Shown piece after piece: positions 24,736-33,926 of a DNA stretch of 64,000 bases (position 1 is its first letter; the number at the start of each line of letters is the position of its first letter). The stretch spans positions 1,116,001 to 1,180,000 of the forward strand of contig NZ_FRBW01000001.1 of NCBI RefSeq assembly GCF_900142725.1. The letters run 5' to 3'. The notes beneath the pieces were generated by a model. That model searched no databases. It saw only the letters and a program-made list of their open reading frames with translations, and had not been told where the DNA came from. This stretch comes from Roseibium suaedae. GTDB taxonomy: Bacteria; Pseudomonadota; Alphaproteobacteria; Rhizobiales; Stappiaceae. The position numbers and the translations under genes are program-made.

Positions 24736-25764
24736 ATGACCCATCCCGTGACCGTTGAAGTGACCCGTGGTGATCTGGTCGAGTGCCGTCACCGGGGCTC
24801 CCTTGCCGTTGTCGACAGCGCAGGCGAGGTCATCTGCGCCATTGGCGACATCGAGCAGCGGGTGTTTCCGCGTTCGGCCATCAAAGCCCTGCAGGCCCTG
24901 CCGCTGGTGGAATCCGGGGCTGCCGAAGCGCTGGAACTGGATGACGCGGAGCTGGCGCTTGCCTGCTCGTCCCACAATGGCGAAGCGGTGCATGTGAGCG
25001 CGGCGCGGGTCATGTTGCTGAAGGCAGGCCTGAGCGAAGAGGATCTGGAGTGCGGCACCCATTGGCCGAAGCGGCTGGAAGATGTGGCAGCGCTCGTGCG
25101 CGCCGATGAAGCGCCAGGACCACTCTACAACAATTGCTCGGGCAAGCATGCGGGCTTCCTGACTCTTGCCAAGGTTCTGGGCATGCCGACGAGGGGCTAT
25201 GTCTCCAAGGATCACCCGATCCAGCAGGAAATCCGCAAGGTCATCGAGGAGTTCACCTGCGCACCGGTGAGCGAGGATGTCTGCGGCATCGACGGCTGTT
25301 CGATCCCGACCTATGCCAGTCCGCTCAAGGGCCTTGCGCGTGCCTTTGCCGTGTTCGGCACCGGGGAAGGGCTGGAGCCTGACCGGGCAGAGGCTTGCGA
25401 GAAGCTCTATGAGGCCTGCGTCAACGAGCCCTTCATGGTGGCTGGAACCGGCCGGTTCTGCACGGATGTCATGGCAGCTTTCCGGGGACGGGTCTTTGCC
25501 AAGACCGGCGCCGAAGGCGTGTTCTGTGCCTCTGTTCCGGAACTGGGCTACGGCATCGCCCTCAAATGCGATGACGGTGCCACCCGCGGTTCGGAAGCCA
25601 TGATGGCCACCTGCCTGGAAATCATGCTCGATCTCTCTGTCGAGGAGCGCAAGGTCCTTGCCCGTTTTGCCAACCCGGCGGTTCTGACCCGCAAGGACGT
25701 GAAGGCCGGCGAAGTCCGTCCGTCCCATGAGTTTGTCGAAGCGCTGAGAGCGGCACTGGCCTGA
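24736..25764 (+). CDS. Class 3 (Rhizobium type) L-asparaginase
   Basis: 342 residues. Hydrolyses asparagine to aspartate and ammonia. The features match Rhizobium etli ReAV-type enzymes rather than E. coli types I/II: an S-x-x-K motif in FPRSAIKALQ (S47, K50), a second Ser in CSSHNGE (~79), and the metal-binding cysteines in NNCSGKHAGF and CGIDGCSIP. It has a beta-lactamase-like fold by family knowledge. ATG after CAAGGAAAGCCG. Probably co-transcribed with the aminotransferase, giving a small amino-acid catabolic unit. Confidence 0.93.
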   Translation: MTHPVTVEVTRGDLVECRHRGSLAVVDSAGEVICAIGDIEQRVFPRSAIKALQALPLVESGAAEALELDDAELALACSSHNGEAVHVSAARVMLLKAGLSEEDLECGTHWPKRLEDVAALVRADEAPGPLYNNCSGKHAGFLTLAKVLGMPTRGYVSKDHPIQQEIRKVIEEFTCAPVSEDVCGIDGCSIPTYASPLKGLARAFAVFGTGEGLEPDRAEACEKLYEACVNEPFMVAGTGRFCTDVMAAFRGRVFAKTGAEGVFCASVPELGYGIALKCDDGATRGSEAMMATCLEIMLDLSVEERKVLARFANPAVLTRKDVKAGEVRPSHEFVEALRAALA

Positions 25765-25779
25765 TAAGTTCGGCTGTTA

Positions 25780-26205
25780 CCCTCACCCCAACCCTCTCCC
25801 TGAAGGGAGAGGGAGCAGGCTCAGGCGTGTGGATGGGTTTGCCTTAGGCTGCAGGTTTACCTCCCGGCCAACCTCTCTGTGAACGCAAACCTCTCCTCCT
25901 TCCACCTCTCCCAAGTCTGGGAGAGGTCGCCGCACAGCGGCGGGTGAGGGTTGGACCGGGATCGCGAGGCCGGGGCGGAGCAAGCAAAGAGTATCAGACC
26001 CTTTCCCGCAGCTTCGCTGTATCCCTCACCCCAACCCTCTCCCTGAAGGGAAAGGGAGCAGGCTCAGGCGTGTGGAGGTGCCTGGGGTCACTTCAAGCTG
26101 GCCGAATGTCCCTCAATCAGAAACGTTCTGTAGTCCCCAAACCTCTCCTCCTTCTACCTCTCCCAAGCCTGGGAGAGGTCGCCGCATAGCGGCGGGTGAG
26201 GGTTG
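25780..26205. repeat. Two tandem CCCTCACC-ended palindromic elements
   Basis: Copy 1 is ~25780-25954 and copy 2 ~26023-26205, period ~243 bp. Each begins CCCTCACCCCAACCCTCTCC, has a GGGAGAGG-type stem followed by GAGCAGGCTCAGGCGTGTGG, and ends CTCTCCCAAGYCTGGGAGAG plus GTCGCCGC..CGGGTGAGGGTTGG. Same family, in inverted orientation, as 46403-46853 and 55475-55625. It fills the 444-bp gap between two convergent genes; no gene seen. Confidence 0.8.
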
Positions 26206-26208
26206 GGC

Positions 26209-27666
26209 TCAGCCGGAAATGCTGTTGCTGCTTACCGCGATGTTGGGAAAGTCCTTCGAGCCATCCAGCTCGCCGGAAGCGATGTCCGTCCAGCGGTAGC
26301 CGATGATGCCGCCTGCACGGGCGCCCTGGATGATGTTGCCCATGATCGACGCCTGTCCTCCACCTTCGACGACGCTGACGGCAATGCCCGTTCCGCAATC
26401 GCGCAGGATGTTCTGCGAGGCGATGATGTTGCGCAGGTAAGGTCCCCAGCCGAGCAGCATGCCGAAACGGGGAGCGCCTTCGATGACATTGCCGGTCAGG
26501 GTCGTGTCCGCCTCAGCTGCGATGCCGATGCCGAAACCGGCTCCTTCCGAAGGATATGGACCTTCGGCGGAGAGGTTGCGGATCAGGTTGCCGGTACAGA
26601 CGGCCAGCCGGCCACCTTCCAGGAAATTGGCAATCGAAATGCCGGTGGTGCCGCCATCGATGATGTTGTTGGCGATCAATGCCCCTTGAAAGGCATATTC
26701 GGAATAGATCGCCACTTCGCCGGAGCGCAGGCACGAGTTGCCGGTGATCTGGACATTGGAACCGGTGTTGGAACGGATAGCCGAGAAGGCGCAATCGGTG
26801 ATCCGGTTGCCGGATATCACCACGCCATGGGCACGGAAGACATTGATGCCGTTGCCCCACTGGCCGGTGCCGCCGTATTTGGCGCCGATCCGCTCGATCC
26901 GGTTGCCGCTGACAAGCGTGCCGTCCTCGCCTTCCGACCAGCGGTGCACCCAGATCCCGCCGTTGGCACAATCAGCCACCACATTGTCGCTGATCTGCAG
27001 GCCCGTCGCCTCGTTGGAGCGGATGCCCGCCTCTGCCGCGCCAGTCACAGTACACTGGGTCACGCGTCCGGCGCAGCGGTCGAGCAACAGTCCCATGCGG
27101 CTGGATCCGGTGATCGTGCAGCCGGAAATGGCAAGATCGGTCACGCCGGAGAAGTGCAGCAGGCCCTCAGTATGATCGCCGATCGGCCGGTTGACCCCGT
27201 CGAATGTCAGGCCGGTCAGGCCGATGTTGCGCGTGCCTTCCGAAACGCCGAGCAGTCCGCCGCCGCCCTGATAGACGAGCCGGGTCTGGCCGGGGATGCC
27301 GACGATATAGGTGCCTGAAGGAAAGCGCAGGTTTGCGACCGGATAGGTGCCTGCAGGCACGAACAGGGCGCGGCCCTTTTCGACGGCCCGGTTGATGGCG
27401 TGCTGGAAGACAGCTGTCTGGTCGTCCGGGCTGTTCGGCACCAGGCCAAAATCGGCGGCGTCAATCGATCCGCGCAGCTCTGCCATCTTCATGAAGTTGC
27501 TGGCAGCCTCCGCCCGTGTCCCGGAAAGGGACAGGCCTGCCCCGAAAGCGGACAGGGCCGCTGTCCCGCAAAGAAACGCCCGGCGGCTGAGCCGTGCCTT
27601 TTCGGGCCGGGCCTCCGTCTTTTCGGGTGAAACAGTCGTCTCATAAGGGTGCTTGAGCTGGGTCAT
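26209..27666 (-). CDS. Tat-exported repetitive beta-helix protein (TIGR03808 type)
   Basis: 485 residues. It has a twin-arginine signal (LSRRAFLCGTAALSAFGAG, ~26-44) and a signal cleavage site after ~55. The N-terminal part has the pectate-lyase-like start AADFGLVPNSPDDQTAVFQ. The rest is a series of ~22-residue parallel beta-helix coils (repeats such as GITISGNRI/VVISGNRITDC, IANNIIDGG, LTGNVIEG). The family is known mainly from Hyphomicrobiales and has no established function. The fold suggests polysaccharide binding or cleavage. It stands alone, with repeats on one side and meaB 57 bp from its start. Confidence 0.85.
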   Translation of the reverse strand: MTQLKHPYETTVSPEKTEARPEKARLSRRAFLCGTAALSAFGAGLSLSGTRAEAASNFMKMAELRGSIDAADFGLVPNSPDDQTAVFQHAINRAVEKGRALFVPAGTYPVANLRFPSGTYIVGIPGQTRLVYQGGGGLLGVSEGTRNIGLTGLTFDGVNRPIGDHTEGLLHFSGVTDLAISGCTITGSSRMGLLLDRCAGRVTQCTVTGAAEAGIRSNEATGLQISDNVVADCANGGIWVHRWSEGEDGTLVSGNRIERIGAKYGGTGQWGNGINVFRAHGVVISGNRITDCAFSAIRSNTGSNVQITGNSCLRSGEVAIYSEYAFQGALIANNIIDGGTTGISIANFLEGGRLAVCTGNLIRNLSAEGPYPSEGAGFGIGIAAEADTTLTGNVIEGAPRFGMLLGWGPYLRNIIASQNILRDCGTGIAVSVVEGGGQASIMGNIIQGARAGGIIGYRWTDIASGELDGSKDFPNIAVSSNSISG

Positions 27667-27723
27667 GCCACTTGTAGAGCAAGGCCCATGCCCGAATGTC
27701 TGACGAGAAGCGAAGTGTTTTCG

Positions 27724-28722
27724 TCAGACCCCGATGAGGCCGGCAATCTCTTCGACAGCCATGGAGACGGCGGTCTCGCCGCCGCGCACGCTCAGCTCCA
27801 GTTCCTTCAGCCGGTCGGCGGTGCGCGTGTCGTTCTTCAAGGCTTCCATCATCCGCTGCTGAAGCAGGTCCCACATCCAGGCCACCTGCTGATCGGCACG
27901 GCGCTTCTGGAACTCTCCTGTCGCAGTCATCTTCGCCCGGTGCTGCTCGATCTGCTCCCAGAGAGCGTCCAGACCTTCGTTGGAAAGGCCCGAGATCGTG
28001 ACTACGGGCGGGTGCCATGTGGGAGAGCGGGGGGCGAGGATGTGAAGGGCTGCGCGATAGTCCGAGGCTGCCGACCTAGCCCGGAGGGCTCCGTCCCCGT
28101 CGGCCTTGTTGACTGCGATCATGTCGGCGATCTCCAGAACGCCCTTCTTGATGCCCTGAAGCTCGTCTCCGGCGCCCGGCAGCATCAAGACCAGAAAGAA
28201 ATCCACCATTTCGGCCACCGTCGTCTCCGACTGGCCGATGCCGACCGTCTCCACCAGGATCACGTCGAACCCGGCGGCTTCGCACAGGAGCATGGTCTCA
28301 CGGGTCTTGGCCGCAACGCCGCCGAGGGTGCCGGCAGAAGGAGAGGGGCGGATGAAGGCCGCCGGATCGACAGCCAGCCGTGCCATGCGGGTTTTGTCGC
28401 CGAGGATCGAGCCGCCGGTGCGGGTCGAGGAGGGGTCGACAGCCAGAACCGCCACCTTGTGGCCAAGTGCCGTCAGGTTGGAGCCGAGCGTGTCGATGGT
28501 GGTGGACTTGCCGACGCCCGGAACGCCGGTGATGCCGATCCGCCGGGCGGTGCCTGTGTGCGGCAGCAGGATCTGCACCAGTTCGCGGGCAATGGCCCGG
28601 TGCTCTGCCTTGCGCGATTCCACCAGGGTGATGGCCCGGGCGAGAACGGCCCGGTTTCCGGCGAGGATGTCCTCTGCCAAGGCTTTAGGGTCCGGGGCGG
28701 CTCTGGTCTGGATCTGGCTCAT
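27724..28722 (-). CDS. meaB: Methylmalonyl-CoA mutase-associated GTPase MeaB (ArgK)
   Basis: 332 residues from the ATG at 28722; a TTG two codons earlier is possible. Walker A is GVPGVGKST (~52-60), followed by AVDPSSTRTGGSILGDKTRM, the MeaB switch region, then ETVGIGQSE and NKADGDG (guanine specificity). MeaB protects and reloads the B12 cofactor of methylmalonyl-CoA mutase. The two mutase subunits are encoded at 40-44 kb, ~11 kb away on the other strand, so it is not in their operon. Confidence 0.94.
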   Translation of the reverse strand: MSQIQTRAAPDPKALAEDILAGNRAVLARAITLVESRKAEHRAIARELVQILLPHTGTARRIGITGVPGVGKSTTIDTLGSNLTALGHKVAVLAVDPSSTRTGGSILGDKTRMARLAVDPAAFIRPSPSAGTLGGVAAKTRETMLLCEAAGFDVILVETVGIGQSETTVAEMVDFFLVLMLPGAGDELQGIKKGVLEIADMIAVNKADGDGALRARSAASDYRAALHILAPRSPTWHPPVVTISGLSNEGLDALWEQIEQHRAKMTATGEFQKRRADQQVAWMWDLLQQRMMEALKNDTRTADRLKELELSVRGGETAVSMAVEEIAGLIGV

Positions 28723-28855
28723 GCCCAAGCTTTAAACGGGGAATCAGGTCCCGTCACGATGGAACTTGGCGGAAGCGGGTGACCCTGCGGAAGCTGTTTT
28801 GCTGCCGCATTCCCCATGCTAGGATCATCAGAAATTTGAAACACAAGGCGATTGA

Positions 28856-29887
28856 ATGAAACCGCTCGACTATCTGAATGCTCCCTTCTGGCTCATGGGT
28901 GTTGCGGGAGCGGAAAAGTCCCTGCGCAAGAACCCGATCCTCGGCAGCCCCTATCTCAACCGGAAGGGTCTTCATCGCAATCGGGTGGCCATCGCCGCGA
29001 AAATGGCAGCCGCCCGGCGGGAACGGCTGGCCTCAACCTTGAGCGCCGAAGACCGCAAGTCCTTTGACGAGAACGGCTTTTTCCTGACGAAGAACTTCCT
29101 GCCAGATGAGCAGTATGAGGCTCTTCGCAAGGAAGTCTTTGGCCAGAAATTCGATGCCCGCGAAATGCGCCAGGGACAGGCTGTGACCCGCATGACCCCG
29201 CTGCCGCCGGAGCTCCTGGCCAGAAACCCGGCGCTTGCGAGTGCCGTGCGCGATGCGCGGGCCGTTTCCCAGATCCGCTATGCCGCATCCCAGGGCGGCC
29301 AGCCGCTGAGCTTCCTGCAGACGGTGATCGTCAATCCGTCCGATCAGAAGGACCCGCAGGCGGACGTTCATTCCGACACATTCCACGCCACGTCCAAGGC
29401 CTGGCTGTTCCTGCAGGATGTGGGCGAGGAAGATGGCCCCTTCTGCTTCGTGCCCGGATCTCATCGGCTGACCCCGGAACGTCTGGAGTGGCAGCATGAA
29501 TGCTCGCTGACGGCCGCCGCGAATCCGGATGGCCACCACGCCAGCGGTTCCTTCCGCATTCCTCATGAGGATCTGTCGGCTCTGGGCCTGCCCCAGCCGG
29601 TGCGCATGGCCGTTCCGGCCAACACCTTGATCGTTGCCGACACTTTTGCCTTCCATGGCCGCACACCGTCGCAGAAGCCGACCATCCGCTGCGAAGTGCA
29701 CTGGCACATGCGCCGCAATCCGTTCCTGCCCTGGACGGGTCTTGATCCGAAGTCCCTGCCGGGCCTGCGCGAGCGGGAGCTTCAGCTGTTCATGGCCTAT
29801 TCGGACGCACGGGAGAAATATCTCAAGAAGCCGCATATCTGGCGGCCGGTTGGCGAGGTCGAAATCAACGCACCGGCTCAGATCTGA
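28856..29887 (+). CDS. Phytanoyl-CoA dioxygenase (PhyH)-family protein
   Basis: 343 residues. A non-heme Fe(II)/2-oxoglutarate oxygenase by fold. The iron-binding His and Asp are in DVHSDTFHA (~165-173), and the distal His in FAFHGRTPSQ (~265) is followed by a 2-oxoglutarate-binding Arg (HGRT or IRCEVHW). FCFVPGSHRLTPERL is a typical family motif. The first ~60 residues are unlike the catalytic domain. Substrate unknown; many bacterial members hydroxylate small acids or secondary metabolites. Monocistronic. Confidence 0.85.
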   Translation: MKPLDYLNAPFWLMGVAGAEKSLRKNPILGSPYLNRKGLHRNRVAIAAKMAAARRERLASTLSAEDRKSFDENGFFLTKNFLPDEQYEALRKEVFGQKFDAREMRQGQAVTRMTPLPPELLARNPALASAVRDARAVSQIRYAASQGGQPLSFLQTVIVNPSDQKDPQADVHSDTFHATSKAWLFLQDVGEEDGPFCFVPGSHRLTPERLEWQHECSLTAAANPDGHHASGSFRIPHEDLSALGLPQPVRMAVPANTLIVADTFAFHGRTPSQKPTIRCEVHWHMRRNPFLPWTGLDPKSLPGLRERELQLFMAYSDAREKYLKKPHIWRPVGEVEINAPAQI

Positions 29888-29899
29888 GGAGCCGCAACC

Positions 29900-30023
29900 G
29901 GGCTTGAAGAAAAGCCCTTCAGTCACGCTTTCCCGGACGCAGCGAAGCTAAAGATCCGGGAACTCCGATTTCTAACCTTTTGAAATAAAAGGTTCAGCTT
30001 AGGTCCCGGCTCAAGGCCGGGAC
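29900..30023. repeat. Hairpins and a decayed GGTCACC-family fragment
   Basis: GGGCTT-GAAGA-AAGCCC-like stem (29900-29917), then TTTCCCGGACGCAGCGAAGC, related to the left arm of the 18.3-kb element. AACCTTTTGAAATAAAAGGTT (29975-29995) and GTCCCGGC-TCAAG-GCCGGGAC (30003-30023) follow. This probably provides transcription end points for the two convergent genes around it. Confidence 0.55.
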
Positions 30024-30075
30024 GGCGCGGAGGGAATTGCGAAGGTCTTTTGCTTCTCTGCCGCGCTCTGCTGGG

Positions 30076-30663
30076 TCAGCTCTTCGCGGTCCAGATGATC
30101 CGCTGCAGCATGGCGCCGCGCAATTCGCCCTGGGGCGGCAACTGGTCGAAGGGGCCGTCATAGCCGGGAATGGCATAGACGAGCTGAATGTTGTCCGTGC
30201 CCTTGGCCTTGCAGATGGCCATGCCGCGCCACAGGTTCCGCCCGTCGCGGCAGTCGCCGCGCGAAGTACCGATTTCGGCAAAGGTCATGCCGATGCGCTC
30301 ACCGTTCGGGCCAGTGAGGTGATGGGTGACACCGTGGACGGCGCGGACCTTGCCGTTGGAGCCCTTGAAGACCTGCAGCACCTGGAAACCATCGGAGTTG
30401 AAGGCGGCAACCACCCATTCGGTGCTGTCTTCTTCGGCTGTCTGGGTGCCACTGGTGGTGAAGCCCGGCAATGCTGCGGCAATCGGCTTTTCGCCGTAGG
30501 TCGTGTCCGCATTGATGCCGCCGACGCCAGCGGGCGTGATCTGGACCAGGGTCACGTTGGAGGTGCGCGCGATCTGCAGCGGGCCGTCATCGTCTATGGT
30601 CGGCGTACAGGCCGCCAGAGAAAGAGCCATCAGACAGGAAAAGCCGGCGAGCGACAGGCGCAT
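30076..30663 (-). CDS. YfeY-like lipoprotein (DUF1131)
   Basis: 195 residues. Lipobox LAAC with Cys at ~19, so a lipidated periplasmic protein. The C-terminal ~110 residues resemble E. coli YfeY, a sigma-E-regulated lipoprotein of unknown function: VLQVFKGSNGKV, GPNGERIGMTFAEIG, a central Cys pair (GDCRDG..AICKAKG), IQLVYAIPGYDGP, and a final RIIWTAKS. I recall the family as DUF1131. The role is unknown. Monocistronic. Confidence 0.75.
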   Translation of the reverse strand: MRLSLAGFSCLMALSLAACTPTIDDDGPLQIARTSNVTLVQITPAGVGGINADTTYGEKPIAAALPGFTTSGTQTAEEDSTEWVVAAFNSDGFQVLQVFKGSNGKVRAVHGVTHHLTGPNGERIGMTFAEIGTSRGDCRDGRNLWRGMAICKAKGTDNIQLVYAIPGYDGPFDQLPPQGELRGAMLQRIIWTAKS

Positions 30664-30932
30664 TTTTTATAGTCCTCCGAGGACGGAACTGGGCCCCTGT
30701 GCGGATGGGAAAAGCCTTCTCCGCAGCGGGGTTGGACAGGCGGGACCGATCTGCCCTGAAAGGGTGATTTGGCGGCCCGGCCATGAAGTGACCCGGTCCT
30801 TACCACCCTTCTTTGCCGGCTGCCAAGAGGTTGCAGGTTGCAGAACTGCGCCTTGGGGATTGCCGCGAGTCTGTTCCGCAGCGGCGGCAGGTGGGCGCCC
30901 CTGAAGATTTCCGAAGATCTTGGCCCTCTGCC

Positions 30933-31514
30933 TCAGGTCTCGTCGCGCTTGATCCACTTCGGGGTCTTCGGCGGCTCGTAGCTGGAAAAGGCCTCCAGCA
31001 GCCGGACCGGGTCGGTCTCGGCCAGCATGATGCCGCGCATTTCCGGCTTCATAAAGCCTTCGCCGGTCTGGTGGTCAAGGAAGCTCAGCAGCCCGTCGTA
31101 AAAGCCTTCCGTGTTGAGAAAGCCGAGCGGCTTGGAGTGGAAGCCGAGCTGCCCCCAGGTCCAGACTTCGAAGATCTCTTCCAGCGTGCCTGCGCCGCCC
31201 GGAAGGGCGATGAAGCCATCGGCCAGTTCCGCCATCTTCGCCTTGCGCTCATGCATGGAGGTGACGATGTGGAGTTCGCTCAAACCCTCGTGGGCCAGTT
31301 CCTTTTCCTGCAGCGCCTTGGGCAGAACGCCGATCACGCGTCCGCCAGCGGCCAGCGCACCATCGGCCACTGCGCCCATCAGGCCAACTTTGGCCCCGCC
31401 ATAGACCAGAGCCAGCCCGCTCGCCGCAATCGCCGCCCCGGTCGTCCGGGCCGCCATTTCATACTCCAGCCGGGTGCCAAAATTAGACCCGCAGAAGACG
31501 CAAATCGATTTCAT
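30933..31514 (-). CDS. LOG-family protein (cytokinin riboside monophosphate phosphoribohydrolase-like)
   Basis: 193 residues from the ATG at 31514. The longer frame (288) would overlap the neighbouring SDR gene and is rejected. N-terminal SICVFCGSNFG, YGGAKVGLMGAVAD, the catalytic LPGGAGTLEEIFEVWTWGQLG (R in MHERK and E in GTLEE), and KPLGFLNTEGFYD. LOG proteins cleave nucleoside 5'-monophosphates to base plus ribose 5-phosphate; in bacteria the substrate is often AMP or a modified AMP. Confidence 0.92.
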   Translation of the reverse strand: MKSICVFCGSNFGTRLEYEMAARTTGAAIAASGLALVYGGAKVGLMGAVADGALAAGGRVIGVLPKALQEKELAHEGLSELHIVTSMHERKAKMAELADGFIALPGGAGTLEEIFEVWTWGQLGFHSKPLGFLNTEGFYDGLLSFLDHQTGEGFMKPEMRGIMLAETDPVRLLEAFSSYEPPKTPKWIKRDET

Positions 31515-31587
31515 GTTCGCTGAACCCTTTTCAGAAGGGCGGGAAGATAAAGGCGTGGGGCGGGGAGGGCAAGGCGGGGAAATAAGG

Positions 31588-32292
31588 TCAAACAGAGCGG
31601 ATGACGCCGCCGTCGACACGGATGCTTTGACCGGTGATGTAGCCTGCACCTTCTGACAGGAGGAAGGTGATGGTTGCCGCGATTTCCTCGGCCTTGCCAT
31701 ATCTCTCCATCGGCACGCTGTCGCGCCGTTCATCGAGCTGCGGCAGGCTGTCGATCCAGCCGGGCAGGACGTTGTTGATGCGGATGCCCTTTGAGGCATA
31801 GTCGTCCGCGAAGATCTTGGTGAAGGAGGTCAGGCTCGCCCGGAAGGCTGTCGAGGTCGGAAACATGGCCGTGGGCTGGGTGACCCATGCGGTCGAGATG
31901 TTGACGATTGCCCCGCTGCCCTGCGAGACCATGATCGGCGTCACAAGCCGGATCGGCCGAACCGCGCTCAGGAAATAGACTTCCATCCCCTTGTGCCAGT
32001 CTTCGTCGGTGATTTCGAGGATCGGAGCGCGGGGACCATGTCCGGCCGAGTTCACAAGAGCATCGATCCGGCCCCACTTGTCCATGGCAAGATCGACCAG
32101 CCTCTGAAGATCGGCGGTCTCGAGATTGGATCCGGTAACCCCAACCCCGCCCAGTTCATGGGCCAGCGCCTCGCCTTTGCCGGAGGAAGACAGGATTGCG
32201 ACCTTGTATCCGTCTGCAGCGAGCTTGCGGGCTGCAGCTGCGCCCATGCCGGAACCGCCAGCTGTGATGAGAGCGACCTTTGCGTCAGACAA
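31588..32292 (-). CDS. Short-chain dehydrogenase/reductase (SDR)
   Basis: 234 residues from a TTG at 32292 preceded by CGGAGGCAAAA. An ATG 14 codons upstream (248 residues) is the alternative but has no good ribosome site. The cofactor motif is TAGGSGMGAAAA (an ITAGG variant of TGGxxGIG), with NSAGH (NNAG equivalent). The usual catalytic Tyr in YxxxK is not clear: after NISTAWVTQPTAMFPTSTAF the expected Tyr position appears to be Phe (TSTAFRASLTSFTKIF). This may be a divergent or inactive SDR. Substrate unknown. Confidence 0.85.
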   Translation of the reverse strand: MSDAKVALITAGGSGMGAAAARKLAADGYKVAILSSSGKGEALAHELGGVGVTGSNLETADLQRLVDLAMDKWGRIDALVNSAGHGPRAPILEITDEDWHKGMEVYFLSAVRPIRLVTPIMVSQGSGAIVNISTAWVTQPTAMFPTSTAFRASLTSFTKIFADDYASKGIRINNVLPGWIDSLPQLDERRDSVPMERYGKAEEIAATITFLLSEGAGYITGQSIRVDGGVIRSV

Positions 32293-32389
32293 TTTTGCCT
32301 CCGATGAACAAATGGGAAGGAGTTTTGACGCCATGCCTTCTCAAGTCTGGCATGGCGTCAAACATAAATGGGCGCCGTAATCCGGAAGC

Positions 32390-33778
32390 TTACCCCTTGG
32401 ACAGTTCGTCCAGGATCCTGGCCCAGGAGCGGATGCCCTTGTGGAAGCTCTTGAGATTGTATTTCTCGTTGGGCGAGTGGATCTGGTCGTCTTCCAGCGC
32501 GAAGCCGATCAGGAGGCTGTCCATGCCCAGCATGCGCTTGAAGTCGCCGACGATCGGGATCGAGCCGCCGCAGCCGATGAGGGCCGCTTCCGTGCCCCAT
32601 TCGGCGGAAAGGGCGTCCTTGCCCTTGGCGAGCGACGGGTTGTTGAAGTCGATCCTGAGCGCGGGGCTGCCTTCCTTGGCAATGAACTCGACGGTGCAAT
32701 CGGCCGGAACCTTGGAACGCACATAGGCGCGGAAGGCCTCCTGGATCTTTTCCGGGTCCTGGTCGCCGACAAGGCGGAAGGTGAATTTCGCATGGGCTTC
32801 GGCCGGGATGACGGTCTTGCTGCCCGGTCCCTGATAGCCGCCCCACATGCCGTTGACTTCGGCGGTCGGGCGCGCCCACAGGTGCTCCAGAGGCAGACGG
32901 CCTTTTTCGCCGCGCGGGGTCTTTAGGCCGATCTTGCCCAGGAAGTCTTCCGAGTTAAAGCCCAGGCCGTCCCACATCTTGACGATGTCGTCCGGCAGAT
33001 CGATCACGCCGTCATAAAAGCCCGGAATGGTGATCTTGCCGTTTTCATCGTGAAGACCTGCAATGATGCTGGCGATGATGTGGTTCGGGTTCTGGGCCGC
33101 GCCGCCATAGAAGCCGGAGTGCAGATCGCGGCTGGCGGCCTTGACCACCACTTCGTCGCCGACCATGCCGCGGAGCATGATGGAGATCGCGGGGGTTTCC
33201 GCGTTCCACATGGTTGTGTCGCAGACCAGGGCCAGGTCGCAGGAGAGCTCGTCCTTGTTGGCGGTCAGGAACGGGTGGAGCGACGGCGAGCCGGATTCCT
33301 CTTCACCTTCGAACAGCACAGTCACATCCACCGGCAGGTTGCCGGTTTCCGCGATATAGGCGCGGGCGGCTTCGACAAAGGTCATCAACTGCCCCTTGTC
33401 GTCGGACGAGCCGCGGGCAATGATGATCTTCGAGCCATCCTCACGGGTGACGATGCGGGGTTCGAACGGATCCGTATCCCAGAGCTCCAGCGGGTCCACC
33501 GGCTGAACGTCATAATGGCCATAGAACAGCACATGGGGGCCGGGCTTGCCGGATGTGTGATGGCCGACGACCATCGGATGGCCTGTGGTGTCGCGCACGC
33601 TGGAGGCAATTCCCGCGCGGGTCAGATCCGCTGCCAGCCACTCGGCAGCAGCCCGGCAATCGGCCTTGTAGGCCGGATCAGTGGAAATGCTCTTGATCTT
33701 CAGGAACTCGAACAGGCGTTCGAGGCTGGTGTCGAGATCGGAATCGATCCGTGCGAGGACCTTGTCGAGGGCGCTCAT
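32390..33778 (-). CDS. M20-family metallodipeptidase
   Basis: 462 residues. Zinc ligands are HYDVQPVDP (~93), the bridging Asp in ARGSSDDKGQ (~127), and the Glu pair in FEGEEESGSPS (~160). The C-terminal H is in SFHKGIRS. The length and inserted lid domain fit cytosolic non-specific dipeptidases and carnosinase-like peptidases. Its ATG at 33778 is 149 bp from the LuxR-type gene on the same strand. Probably cytoplasmic peptide recycling. Confidence 0.9.
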   Translation of the reverse strand: MSALDKVLARIDSDLDTSLERLFEFLKIKSISTDPAYKADCRAAAEWLAADLTRAGIASSVRDTTGHPMVVGHHTSGKPGPHVLFYGHYDVQPVDPLELWDTDPFEPRIVTREDGSKIIIARGSSDDKGQLMTFVEAARAYIAETGNLPVDVTVLFEGEEESGSPSLHPFLTANKDELSCDLALVCDTTMWNAETPAISIMLRGMVGDEVVVKAASRDLHSGFYGGAAQNPNHIIASIIAGLHDENGKITIPGFYDGVIDLPDDIVKMWDGLGFNSEDFLGKIGLKTPRGEKGRLPLEHLWARPTAEVNGMWGGYQGPGSKTVIPAEAHAKFTFRLVGDQDPEKIQEAFRAYVRSKVPADCTVEFIAKEGSPALRIDFNNPSLAKGKDALSAEWGTEAALIGCGGSIPIVGDFKRMLGMDSLLIGFALEDDQIHSPNEKYNLKSFHKGIRSWARILDELSKG

Positions 33779-33811
33779 GGCAATCCTTGAATATCTGGAC
33801 TTTTGTCATGC

Positions 33812-33832
33812 GGGCGTGGTGGGGCCACGCCC
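33812..33832. terminator. Hairpin after the LuxR-type gene
   Basis: GGGCGTGG-TGGGG-CCACGCCC, an 8-bp perfect stem in the 148-bp gap between the LuxR stop and the dipeptidase start. It lacks a strong T-run, so termination is uncertain. Confidence 0.45.
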
Positions 33833-33926
33833 GATAGGAAGCCCTAGATGGCCACAGATGGCGGGATGGCGCAAATGCAAAACCGCAACCGGATGAAAGG
33901 CGGCAGGTCTTGATCACAAGTGTCTG

